A DNA stretch of 64,000 nucleotides, from contig CAIRLC010000007.1 in the NCBI GenBank assembly GCA_903879335.1, forward strand, positions 124,001 to 188,000. The letters run 5' to 3'. The position numbers were made by a program, and so were the translations under genes. Origin of the DNA: an uncultured Pseudomonadota bacterium. GTDB taxonomy: Bacteria > Pseudomonadota > Gammaproteobacteria > Steroidobacterales > Steroidobacteraceae. Positions within the stretch are counted from its first letter, which is position 1. Every line of letters begins with the position of its first letter. Under the pieces are notes generated by a model. The model was given only the letters and a program-made list of their open reading frames with translations. It was not told the DNA's origin and did no database searches. Shown in pieces: positions 54,535-62,644 of the stretch.

Positions 54535-56214
54535 ATGGACAAGATTTGGCTTAAGTCGTATCCGCAAGGTATTCCCGCCGAGATTGACCCCGAGTCTTAC
54601 TCCTCGGTCGCTGAGATTTTCAGCGAGGCGTGTGAACGCTTCCCAAATCGGGTGGCGTACACAAATTTTGGTCGAGACTTGACATTCGGGCAATTGGACT
54701 CGATGAGTCGCGCTTTTGCAGCATGGATTCAGAAAGAGGCGCACTTGGTCAAAGGCGATCGCATCGCTTTGATGATGCCGAATCTGCTGCAGTATCCAGT
54801 TGCGATGTATGGCGCGCTACGCGCAGGCCTAGTCGTCGTCAATACTAATCCGCTCTACACTCCTCGCGAGCTAGAACATCAACTTAAGGACTCTGGTGCT
54901 AAGGCCATTGTGGTCTATGAACAGGCTGCCCACGTATTGGAGCAATGCCTAAGCCATACGGATATCCAGCACGTCTTGATTACCGGGGTGGGTGATTTGG
55001 TTGGTTTTCCACGAGGGAACCTGATCAATTTTGTGATTAGGCACGTACACAAGCAGGTCCCGCCCTATGCGCTGTCTTCAGCGGTTCGATTTGTAGACGC
55101 GCTTGAGCAAGGCAAGTGGTCCAATTTGGACCCGGTTGAGATTGGCCCCACAGATCTCGCGTTCCTGCAGTACACCGGAGGCACGACAGGCGTTTCCAAA
55201 GGCGCGATGCTGACGCATCGGAATATGGTGGCAAATACAGTCCAGACTCACGTCTGGCTGAAGGATTTTCTCCGGGATCGATCGGGTCAACAGGTGGTCG
55301 TCGGTGCTTTGCCGCTGTACCACATCTTCGCATTGACAGCGATTTCGTTGGTGTGGTTGCATGAAGGCGGCAAGGTCGTCTTGATCACCAACCCGCGCGA
55401 CATGCCCAAATTTGTGGCCGAATTGAAACGGCATCGGGTGACGATTTTTTATGGCGTGAACACGCTCTTCAACAGCTTGCTGCATACGGCGGGGTTTGAC
55501 TCCGTCGATTTCAGTGGTCTGGTGTCCACGGTAGCTGGCGGCATGGCGTTGCAGGGTGCGGTCGCCGAGCGATGGAAAGCGGTGACGGGCTGTATTCTTT
55601 CCCAAGGCTGGGGTCTGACCGAGACGTCGCCCGTTGCAACCACGAATCCCCGTGGGGTTGATTTTAACAACTCAATCGGTTTGCCGATGCCATCAACGGA
55701 AATTTCGATCCGGGACGACGTCGGCATTGAACTACCCGTTGGCGATATCGGGGAAATTTGCGTCCGAGGTCCTCAGGTGATGGCTGGGTACTGGCAACGC
55801 CCGGACGAGACGGCCGCCGTGATGCTGGACGAGGGATGGCTGCGGACGGGCGATGTCGGTCGAATTGAAGCCGACGGCTTTGTGTATATCGAAGACCGCA
55901 AGAAGGACATGATTTTGGTCTCCGGCTTCAATGTTTACCCCAATGAAGTGGAGGCGGTGATCTCGAGACATCCGTCTGTATTGGAAGTCGCGGCGATTGC
56001 CCAGCCGGATGAACGCTCGGGCGAGTGCGTTGCTGTTTTTGTCGTCCGCAAGGATCCGACACTCACGGCCGAGGACGTTATCGATTTTGCCCGGCGTGAG
56101 CTCACCAATTACAAGGTGCCACGGCATGTCTATTTTCGTGATGAATTGCCAAAGACTAATGTCGGCAAAATCTTACGGCGGGCGCTTCGCGACGCACTAC
56201 CAACGATCCTTTAG
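54535..56214 (+). CDS. fadD: Long-chain fatty acid-CoA ligase
   Basis: Acyl-CoA synthetase of 559 aa. The start MDKIWLKSYPQG follows a GGGGG ribosome-binding stretch. The ATP loop YTGGTTGVSKGAMLTH begins near residue 213. The adenylate motif GWGLTETSP, the fatty-acyl signature GWLRTGDVGRIEADGFVYIE and the C-terminal lysine in NVGKILRRALRD are intact. It lies directly after the LplT-PlsC gene and could supply acyl-CoA for re-acylation as well as for beta-oxidation. Confidence 0.92.
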   Translation: MDKIWLKSYPQGIPAEIDPESYSSVAEIFSEACERFPNRVAYTNFGRDLTFGQLDSMSRAFAAWIQKEAHLVKGDRIALMMPNLLQYPVAMYGALRAGLVVVNTNPLYTPRELEHQLKDSGAKAIVVYEQAAHVLEQCLSHTDIQHVLITGVGDLVGFPRGNLINFVIRHVHKQVPPYALSSAVRFVDALEQGKWSNLDPVEIGPTDLAFLQYTGGTTGVSKGAMLTHRNMVANTVQTHVWLKDFLRDRSGQQVVVGALPLYHIFALTAISLVWLHEGGKVVLITNPRDMPKFVAELKRHRVTIFYGVNTLFNSLLHTAGFDSVDFSGLVSTVAGGMALQGAVAERWKAVTGCILSQGWGLTETSPVATTNPRGVDFNNSIGLPMPSTEISIRDDVGIELPVGDIGEICVRGPQVMAGYWQRPDETAAVMLDEGWLRTGDVGRIEADGFVYIEDRKKDMILVSGFNVYPNEVEAVISRHPSVLEVAAIAQPDERSGECVAVFVVRKDPTLTAEDVIDFARRELTNYKVPRHVYFRDELPKTNVGKILRRALRDALPTIL

Positions 56215-56763
56215 TTAAGAGACTGCAATCTGGCGTCCATATTCAATGACGTAAAGACTTTTCTGCGCTGGGATGCCGTAGCCCTCTCCGTCCTCACGCA
56301 ACAATCGCCGGCTGCCGGTCTCCACATAACCGCGACGTCGATACCATGCCTGTAGCTCGGGTCTCGGCGCCAAGACGGACAGCACAGCTCGTGATATTCC
56401 CCACCTGTCGACCAGAACTTGTTCAGCCGCCTTAAGCAATGCTCGGCCCATGCCAAAGTTCTGGTCTTGGGGCCGGATACTGAGCAGGCTGATTTCGCCG
56501 ATACCCAAACCGCAGCAAGAGGCATAGATGCAACCCACGAGGCGCTGACGGTATCTGGCCGTGATGAGTTGACCGTCGTTGGAATAGATCAGCGGCCATA
56601 TCTCTTCGACCCTGATCCGCGGGCCTTTAAGTAGATGCGCAACACCGGTCCATCCGAGTGTTGCGCCATCTTCGCCTCGGTAAGCGTCATTAATGATCTT
56701 ACTCAGGGCATCCGCGTCAGCGACTTGCGCGTCAGCAATCTCAAAGTCGAGCCTACGCTCCAT
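56215..56763 (-). CDS. GNAT-family N-acetyltransferase
   Basis: Acetyltransferase of 182 aa. The acetyl-CoA binding segment LLSIRPQDQNFGMGRALLKA has the Q/R-x-x-G-x-G/A form, and SVLAPRPELQAWYRRRGYVE is the usual C-terminal part. The acceptor is unknown. The ATG directly abuts the ppa stop (no gap), so it ends the crcB-ppa transcript. It abuts fadD on the opposite strand. Confidence 0.82.
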   Translation of the reverse strand: MERRLDFEIADAQVADADALSKIINDAYRGEDGATLGWTGVAHLLKGPRIRVEEIWPLIYSNDGQLITARYRQRLVGCIYASCCGLGIGEISLLSIRPQDQNFGMGRALLKAAEQVLVDRWGISRAVLSVLAPRPELQAWYRRRGYVETGSRRLLREDGEGYGIPAQKSLYVIEYGRQIAVS

Positions 56764-57420
56764 TTACGCCTTCGCCGTTGGTCTTTTCTTTTTTGCGGCC
56801 TGAGCCGGTTTCGTTGTTTTAGATTTCGGTTTTGCCGCCGATTTCTTTTTCGCGGCAGGTCGGGTGCGCGGTGTTGTTTTTTTGGGCACTTTGATCCCTT
56901 GCACGCGGGAAATACCCTCGCGAATTAATCGAGCGGCGCCTTCTGGACCTTCCCACTTAACGATCGTGACCCATTTTCCTTTTTCCAAGTCTTTGTAGTG
57001 CTGGAAGAAGTGTGCGATCTGGTCAATCAAGATTGGCGGCAAATCTTTGTATGAGCGCACGCCACTGTAGAACGGATGTAATTTGTCGACCGGTACAGCA
57101 ACGATTTTTTCGTCGCCACCCGCTTCATCGCGCATGATCAATGCGCCGATCGGACGGCAGCGAATTACCGCGCCTGGCACGACCGGTACTTGACCCACGA
57201 CGACGATATCGCAGGCGTCGCCGTCTTCAGCGAGCGTCTGCGGGATGAAGCCGTAGTTGCCGGGGTAGTACATCGAGGTGTGCAGGAATCGATCAACAAA
57301 CATCGCGCCGGATTTTTTCTCCAGCTCGTATTTCACGGGTATCCCGCCTTGTGGGATTTCAATGACGGCGTGAATGTCCCAAGGCGGCTCTACGCCGACC
57401 GGAATTTGTGTCAGATCCAT
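56764..57420 (-). CDS. ppa: Inorganic pyrophosphatase with lysine-rich C-terminal tail
   Basis: Family I pyrophosphatase of 218 aa. The core (about residues 1-175) has KYELEKKSGAMFVDRFLHTS, the active-site segment GDACDIVV, CRPIGALIMRDEAGGDEKIV and HFFQHYKDLEKGKWV. The enteric enzyme ends near 176 residues. Here about 42 further residues follow, almost all Lys, Ala, Pro, Thr and Arg (KVPKKTTPRTRPAAKKKSAA onwards), like histone H1 or AlgP tails. The tail may bind nucleic acid or polyphosphate; this is inference. AGGAAA precedes the ATG. Confidence 0.92.
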   Translation of the reverse strand: MDLTQIPVGVEPPWDIHAVIEIPQGGIPVKYELEKKSGAMFVDRFLHTSMYYPGNYGFIPQTLAEDGDACDIVVVGQVPVVPGAVIRCRPIGALIMRDEAGGDEKIVAVPVDKLHPFYSGVRSYKDLPPILIDQIAHFFQHYKDLEKGKWVTIVKWEGPEGAARLIREGISRVQGIKVPKKTTPRTRPAAKKKSAAKPKSKTTKPAQAAKKKRPTAKA

Positions 57421-57446
57421 GAGAAATTTCCTTTTCTAAAAAACGG

Positions 57447-57830
57447 TTAGCGGGTCAGTGCAGCCGATAGTCCATACCCAACGGCCGTAGCGAGGACGCA
57501 AGCCACGACGGACAGAACGACGTGCAATAACGCGCGCCCCGGCAAGCCAACTTGCAGCAATTCGACAGTCTGCAAGCTAAAAGCGGAAAAAGTCGTATAC
57601 CCACCGCACAACCCTGCGATGACAAAGTAACGGATGACCGGTGAGAGAGTGGCCGGTTCGCCAGAAATGAATGCGCCCCCGGCGCAGCCAATCACAAAGC
57701 TGCCAGTGATATTTACGAGCACAGTACCCCATGGCAACCAGGTGCCTGTGAGTGCCGTGAAGGCCAGTGCAGCGTAATACCGGCCTAAGCTGCCGATTGC
57801 ACCACCCAACGCGATGTAAAAGAGGTGCAC
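57447..57830 (-). CDS. crcB: Fluoride exporter CrcB/Fluc
   Basis: Dual-topology fluoride channel of 127 aa with four hydrophobic segments. Signature parts are GGAIGSLGRYYAA, WGTVLVNITGSFVIG (conserved Asn) and GGYTTFSAFSLQTVEL (the Phe-box and Thr-Thr-Phe-Ser region). It starts at a GTG preceded by GGAG. It sits between hemE and ppa on one strand. Because pyrophosphatase is fluoride-sensitive, the neighbourhood is functionally sensible. Only 19 bp separate it from hemE, too few for a fluoride riboswitch. Confidence 0.9.
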   Translation of the reverse strand: MHLFYIALGGAIGSLGRYYAALAFTALTGTWLPWGTVLVNITGSFVIGCAGGAFISGEPATLSPVIRYFVIAGLCGGYTTFSAFSLQTVELLQVGLPGRALLHVVLSVVACVLATAVGYGLSAALTR

Positions 57831-57849
57831 CTAAAACTCCGACCAACAG

Positions 57850-58917
57850 CTAAACGTGATATTGCGGCGAAAGCTCATGGACTGCAGCGACCATCGCGGC
57901 GGCGTGCTCCGGCGGGACGTCCGGATGAATCCCGTGCCCTAAGTTAAAGACATGGCCATGGCCATGGCCATAAGAAGCGAGCACCCGATCCACTTCTGCT
58001 CGAATCGCGTCAGGCGGCGCATACAACACCGAGGGGTCAAGGTTACCCTGCAAGGCGACTCGGTCGGCCACAGCGGCTCTAGCCGCGCTGAGATCGGTCG
58101 TCCAATCAACGCCCAAGGCATCGGCGCCGGTATTCGCCATGTCGGCTAGCCAATCACCGCCGCCTTTTGTGAAGAGAATCACTGGGACTCGACGACCGTC
58201 CGCCTCTCGCTGCAAGCCAGAGACAATTTCGGCCATATATCGGAGTGAAAACTCTCGATACGCAGCCGGTGACAGCGCGCCACCCCAGGTATCGAACACC
58301 ATCACAGCCTGCGCGCCTGCAGCAATCTGCGCATTCAGGTAATCGGTCGTGGCTCGCGTTAAGTGGGCAAGCAACCGATGCAACTCGCGCGGCGCGCCGT
58401 ACAGCATGCCTTTGATGTGTTGGAAGTTCTTACTGCTCCCGCCTTCCACCACATAGGTACCCACTGTCCATGGGCTACCCGCGAACCCGATGAGTGGCAC
58501 TTGACCATTCAGTTCCCGACGGATCAAGCGCACGGCATCGGTTACATAACGCAAATCTCTCTCGGGATCGAGCGTCGGCAAGGCGTCAATATCACGCGCT
58601 GAACGAACCGGACGATCGATGCGCGGACCTTCACCAGCCTCAAATTCAAGGCCAAGACCCAGCGCATGAGGAATCGTCAGAATGTCCGAAAAGAGAATCG
58701 CCGCGTCTAAAGGAAAGCGACGAAGGGGCTGCAGAGTGACCTCACATGCCAACTCAGGGGTCATGCATAAATTCAGGAAGTTGCCGGCCCGCGCCCGGGT
58801 AGCGCGGTACTCAGGCAGGTAACGTCCAGCTTGGCGCATCATCCAGAGGGGCGTGCGCGGCGTTGGTTGACGCAGTAGCGCGCGCAGAAAGAGATCATTC
58901 TGCAGCGGTGTAGTCAC
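57850..58917 (-). CDS. hemE: Uroporphyrinogen decarboxylase
   Basis: Heme biosynthesis enzyme converting uroporphyrinogen III to coproporphyrinogen III, 355 aa. The N-terminal signature [20 protein letters not shown], the catalytic Asp in [31 protein letters not shown] and the final [14 protein letters not shown] are intact. The preceding segment [10 protein letters not shown] is encoded by a short ATGGCC/GGCCAT hexamer repeat (57954-57974). It starts 2 bp after the pyrF stop. Confidence 0.94.
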   Translation of the reverse strand: MTTPLQNDLFLRALLRQPTPRTPLWMMRQAGRYLPEYRATRARAGNFLNLCMTPELACEVTLQPLRRFPLDAAILFSDILTIPHALGLGLEFEAGEGPRIDRPVRSARDIDALPTLDPERDLRYVTDAVRLIRRELNGQVPLIGFAGSPWTVGTYVVEGGSSKNFQHIKGMLYGAPRELHRLLAHLTRATTDYLNAQIAAGAQAVMVFDTWGGALSPAAYREFSLRYMAEIVSGLQREADGRRVPVILFTKGGGDWLADMANTGADALGVDWTTDLSAARAAVADRVALQGNLDPSVLYAPPDAIRAEVDRVLASYGHGHGHVFNLGHGIHPDVPPEHAAAMVAAVHELSPQYHV

Positions 58918-58919
58918 AA

Positions 58920-59633
58920 TTAAACCCCAGGCCCGCAGGTGGCCAAGATCGAGGCCTGAATAGCTTCCGCCGCTGCCCGAGGGTCCGCTGCATCACGAAT
59001 AGGGCGACCCACCACGATGTAGTCAGCGCCGGCGGCAAAGGCGCGCTCTACGGTCAGCACACGCTTCTGATCATCTTCCGCACGGTTGTCGACCGGCCTG
59101 ATCCCCGGCGTTACAACCATCAGTTTGTCGCCCAGTTCGCGGCGAATGGCTTCAGCTTCAATCCCTGAAGACACCACTCCGGCACAGCCGGTCGCCAGCG
59201 CACGGCGTGCGCGCGAAAGCACCAACTGCTGCACGTCACACTGGAAACCTAAATCGTCCAGATCGCCGCGATCAAGACTGGTGAGCACGGTGACCGCCAA
59301 AATTTTGACGTCGACAGCCGCGGCCGCGGCCGCCTCCATAATACTCTGGTTACCGTGGACGGTGGCAAAGGTCACGCCCCGGCCATTCAACTGGCGCACC
59401 GCATTCGCGACGGTCGCAGGTATATCGAAGAACTTGAGATCGACAAATACCTTCTTACCGCGCGCGACCATCCAGTCGAGCAGCTCAAAGTAGCCGCCAG
59501 CCATCATGAGCTCAAGACCGAGCTTGTAGAAGACGACAGAATCGCCGAGCGTTTCGACGATCTGGCGAGCAGCGTCGGCGTTGGCAACATCGGTTGCGAA
59601 AATTAGGCGTTCGCGCGCAGGAATGGCTTTCAT
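58920..59633 (-). CDS. pyrF: Orotidine 5'-phosphate decarboxylase
   Basis: Last step of UMP synthesis, 237 aa from [15 protein letters not shown] at 59633; the frame extends 10 codons upstream. The catalytic tetrad is in [14 protein letters not shown] with the upstream Lys in [11 protein letters not shown]. The phosphate-binding end VTPGIRP and [10 protein letters not shown] is intact. It lies 86 bp downstream of dgt on the same strand. Confidence 0.93.
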   Translation of the reverse strand: MKAIPARERLIFATDVANADAARQIVETLGDSVVFYKLGLELMMAGGYFELLDWMVARGKKVFVDLKFFDIPATVANAVRQLNGRGVTFATVHGNQSIMEAAAAAAVDVKILAVTVLTSLDRGDLDDLGFQCDVQQLVLSRARRALATGCAGVVSSGIEAEAIRRELGDKLMVVTPGIRPVDNRAEDDQKRVLTVERAFAAGADYIVVGRPIRDAADPRAAAEAIQASILATCGPGV

Positions 59634-59719
59634 TGCGCCATTATGCCACGCCGACTGCTGCACTGCGGTAGCCCCCCCTCGCGCACCCTTGCGCCAATGG
59701 CGTGCTTCGGGGCGCCTAA

Positions 59720-60874
59720 TCAGGAGACGGAGGATGGATCGTGGACCCGGGCGTGCTCAAGAATGGCATAGCGATCGGTCATCCCAGCGACATAATCAGC
59801 GACCGCGCGAGCCCGGCCGCTGGCCCCGTGCCGAGCCTCGAGCCTCTCCGCCGCCTCGCGATGCTCATCCGGCAATAGCCGTAGGTCGGCATGGAAGGAC
59901 TCGAAAAGGTCACGCACGACTCGCCTTGCCTTGGAAGTCATCCGAACGACTCGGTAGTGCCGGTACAAGCGCTCACGAAGAAACCGCTTCAGCTCCAGGT
60001 GTTCTGCCGCTATCCGATCGCCAAATGCGACCATCAAACCACCCGCTGTACGGACATCTTCAATCGTTTTCGGAGCGGCGTCGGCAATCCGCGCCCGCGT
60101 CGTCTCTATGAGGTCATTCACGACCTCATTAATCATCCTCCGAATGACTTCGTGGATCTGCCGTCGCTCACCCAAACCCGGGTAGCGCCGCTCAACCTCG
60201 GCGTAATGGCGCGCAAATAACGTCACTGTCTTCAGTTCCGAAATCTCGAGCAGTCCGGAGCGTAAACCATCGTCGACGTCGTGATTATTGTAGGCAATCT
60301 CGTCGGCGATATTCGCTAACTGCGCCTCAAGAGACGGCTGCCGCCGGTCGAGGAACCGGCGTCCGATCTCACCTAGCTCTCGCGCATTCCGCGCAGAACA
60401 GTGCTTGAGTATGCCCTCGCGGCATTCGTAGGTGAGATTCAGGCCTGAAAATTCCGCGTAGCGCTCTTCGAGTTCGTCAACCACTCGCAACGACTGTAGG
60501 TTGTGCTCAAACCCACCGAATTCCGTCATGCAGTCGTTGAGGGCGTCTTGGCCAGCATGACCGAAAGGGGTATGACCGAGGTCATGCGCAAGGCAGATTG
60601 CTTCGCAAAGCGTTTCGTTCAAATGCAGTGCGCCACACACGGATCGACCAATTTGGGCGACCTCGAGCGAATGCGTTAACCGGGTACGGTAAAGGTCACC
60701 CTCATGGTTAACGAATACTTGAGTTTTGTACTCCAGACGCCGAAAGGCGCCGGAATGCACGATTCGATCGCGATCACGCTGAAACTCTCCGCGGTGACCC
60801 GTGGGCGGCGCTTCGGGATAGGCGCGACCCCGAGATTCCCGCTCATGCGCCGCATAAGGGGCCAGCGCAATCAC
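59720..60874 (-). CDS. dgt: dGTPase-like deoxynucleotide triphosphohydrolase
   Basis: HD-domain enzyme of 384 aa that cleaves dNTPs to nucleoside and triphosphate. The metal site is [30 protein letters not shown] and [29 protein letters not shown] is the usual substrate segment. The length fits the dGTPase-like (type 2) group rather than the 505-aa E. coli Dgt. It overlaps the aroB stop by 4 bp. Confidence 0.9.
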   Translation of the reverse strand: MIALAPYAAHERESRGRAYPEAPPTGHRGEFQRDRDRIVHSGAFRRLEYKTQVFVNHEGDLYRTRLTHSLEVAQIGRSVCGALHLNETLCEAICLAHDLGHTPFGHAGQDALNDCMTEFGGFEHNLQSLRVVDELEERYAEFSGLNLTYECREGILKHCSARNARELGEIGRRFLDRRQPSLEAQLANIADEIAYNNHDVDDGLRSGLLEISELKTVTLFARHYAEVERRYPGLGERRQIHEVIRRMINEVVNDLIETTRARIADAAPKTIEDVRTAGGLMVAFGDRIAAEHLELKRFLRERLYRHYRVVRMTSKARRVVRDLFESFHADLRLLPDEHREAAERLEARHGASGRARAVADYVAGMTDRYAILEHARVHDPSSVS

Positions 60875-61974
60875 CCGCCCATCTCCTGGGTCAGCACAAA
60901 GCGCAACGCAGCCTCGTCGTAATCAGCAGCAACAACAGCCTCGCCGATTGCCCGCATCAAGACCAACCGTATTCTTCCTGCTTTGACCTTTTTGTCGAGC
61001 GACATTAACTCAAGCGCGCGGTCCGCCCCGAGTCGTGGCGACTCTGTTGGCAATTCCGCCTGCCGCAGCACGGAGCGCACGCGGTCAACGTCAGCTTGCG
61101 AGAGCCAACCGAGCGCGCGCGAGGTCTCTGCCGCGAGCACCATACCCGCGGCGACCGCTTCTCCATGGAGCCACTGGCCATAGCCCATAGCCGCTTCAAT
61201 GGCATGGCCGAATGTGTGCCCGAGATTAAGGAGGGCTCGAGGACCAGACTCCCGTTCGTCAAGAGCCACAATACGGGCTTTGGTCGCGCAAGAAACCTCC
61301 ACGGCATAGGCCAAAGCGCTCACATCACGCGCCAATAGCCGCGGCATCTCCGCCTCCAACCACTCAAGGAAGCGCACATCGGCAATAAGTCCGTATTTGA
61401 TCACTTCGGCAAGGCCCGCTCGCAGCTCGCGGTCAGGCAAGGTCGCCAGAGTATTCAGATCGGCCAAAACGACTGAAGGCTGATGAAACGCGCCGATCAG
61501 ATTCTTGCCAGCCGGATGGTTGACCGCGGTCTTACCACCCACTGAAGAGTCGACCTGAGACAGCAGCGTCGTCGGAATCTGAGCGACAGAGATGCCGCGA
61601 TTCCATGTGGAGGCAGCAAAGCCGGCGATATCGCCGATCACACCACCACCCAAGGCGAGAACGGCGCCGTCGCGGGTGATTCGCGCAGCGGCCATGGCGT
61701 CATAGACGCGCGCAAGTGTCTCAAGCGTCTTATGTTGTTCGCCGTCGGGGAGGATGCACTCAGCTAACAAGCGACCATTAAGCGACTTTCTTAATGTGGG
61801 CAGATAAAGAGGTGCAACCGTTTCATTGGTGACGACCAGCCAAGGGCCACTGGGCAAGGCATCACTCAGCAGAGCATCCTTATCCAAGAGACCCGATCCA
61901 ATATGGATTGGATAGGCACGATCACCGAGCTCGATCCGTAGCGTGTGGTGTTCAGTATTCACAAGGGCGACCAT
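60871..61974 (-). CDS. aroB: 3-dehydroquinate synthase
   Basis: Second step of the shikimate pathway, 367 aa. I start it at ATG 61974 ([20 protein letters not shown]), 25 bp after the aroK stop; the frame is open upstream within aroK. NAD-binding [40 protein letters not shown] and the metal His in [20 protein letters not shown] are intact. It supplies the pathway leading to chorismate, the substrate of TrpE. Confidence 0.93.
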   Translation of the reverse strand: MVALVNTEHHTLRIELGDRAYPIHIGSGLLDKDALLSDALPSGPWLVVTNETVAPLYLPTLRKSLNGRLLAECILPDGEQHKTLETLARVYDAMAAARITRDGAVLALGGGVIGDIAGFAASTWNRGISVAQIPTTLLSQVDSSVGGKTAVNHPAGKNLIGAFHQPSVVLADLNTLATLPDRELRAGLAEVIKYGLIADVRFLEWLEAEMPRLLARDVSALAYAVEVSCATKARIVALDERESGPRALLNLGHTFGHAIEAAMGYGQWLHGEAVAAGMVLAAETSRALGWLSQADVDRVRSVLRQAELPTESPRLGADRALELMSLDKKVKAGRIRLVLMRAIGEAVVAADYDEAALRFVLTQEMGG

Positions 61975-61999
61975 ACCAAAGTTAGAGTTGGGACCCGCA

Positions 62000-62575
62000 T
62001 CAGACGTTGGCGGCATCGAGAGTCGCCAATCCTTCCAAAATCGCCTCAGCGACTGCGGAAACCTTGCGCCGGTCAGTCGACACCACCAAGTGAGCAACCG
62101 ACCGATACAGCGGCTCACGGACAGCCATCAATTCAGCCAACCGAACCGCAGGATCGGTATTCATGAGTAACGGCCGGTTGCGACTATGTTGGGTCCGCTC
62201 CACCTGCTGGGCCACAGAGGCCTGCAAATAGATCACAATGCCCCGACTACGCAATCGTTCACGATTTTCAGGACGGATAACGGCGCCTCCGCCGGTCGAG
62301 AGCACGACGCCAGGCCAGTGTGTCAAATCCTCAATCACGTCACGCTCTCGATCACGAAAGCCTGGCTCGCCCTCGCGCTCAAAGATGAATGAGATATCGA
62401 CTCCGGTACGGCGCTCGATCTCAGCATCACTGTCGATAAATCGCTGCCGCCTTAGCCGGGCCAACGCACGCCCAACGGCGGTCTTTCCAGACCCCATCGG
62501 ACCCACCAGAAATAAGCTGCGGGGCGGCACCACGCCTGGCGCGGCCGGGTTGGATGTCTGGGGGGCGTCTATCAT
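62000..62575 (-). CDS. aroK: Shikimate kinase
   Basis: Phosphorylates shikimate, 191 aa. Walker A is [17 protein letters not shown], the shikimate-binding residues are in FIDSDAEIE and EPGFRDRE, and the glycine loop is [17 protein letters not shown]. The lid Arg lies in HSRNRPLL. An N-terminal extension of about 18 residues precedes the core. It is the first gene of the aroK-aroB-dgt run. Confidence 0.94.
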   Translation of the reverse strand: MIDAPQTSNPAAPGVVPPRSLFLVGPMGSGKTAVGRALARLRRQRFIDSDAEIERRTGVDISFIFEREGEPGFRDRERDVIEDLTHWPGVVLSTGGGAVIRPENRERLRSRGIVIYLQASVAQQVERTQHSRNRPLLMNTDPAVRLAELMAVREPLYRSVAHLVVSTDRRKVSAVAEAILEGLATLDAANV

Positions 62576-62598
62576 CCTCTCATTCTAGAGAGGGGTCT

Positions 62599-62628
62599 GC
62601 CCGTTGGGAACGACCGCGGCCAACGGGC
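62599..62628 (-). terminator. Hairpin after the Ig-repeat protein gene
   Basis: GCCCGTTGG (62599-62607) and CCAACGGGC (62620-62628) form a perfect 9-bp stem with a 12-nt loop, 16 bp after the stop of the Ig-like gene and 24 bp before aroK. A terminator separating the two transcripts is likely, although no T tract follows. Confidence 0.45.
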
Positions 62629-62644
62629 GTTCCCTGACAGAGCC

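Noticed and set aside
57831-57849. Fluoride riboswitch before crcB
   Set aside because: The gap to hemE is only 19 bp, too short for the aptamer.
57954-57974. GGCCAT hexamer tandem repeat as a phase-variable site
   Set aside because: The unit is 6 nt, so changes keep the hemE frame and add or remove Gly-His pairs in a tolerant loop; phase variation is not expected.
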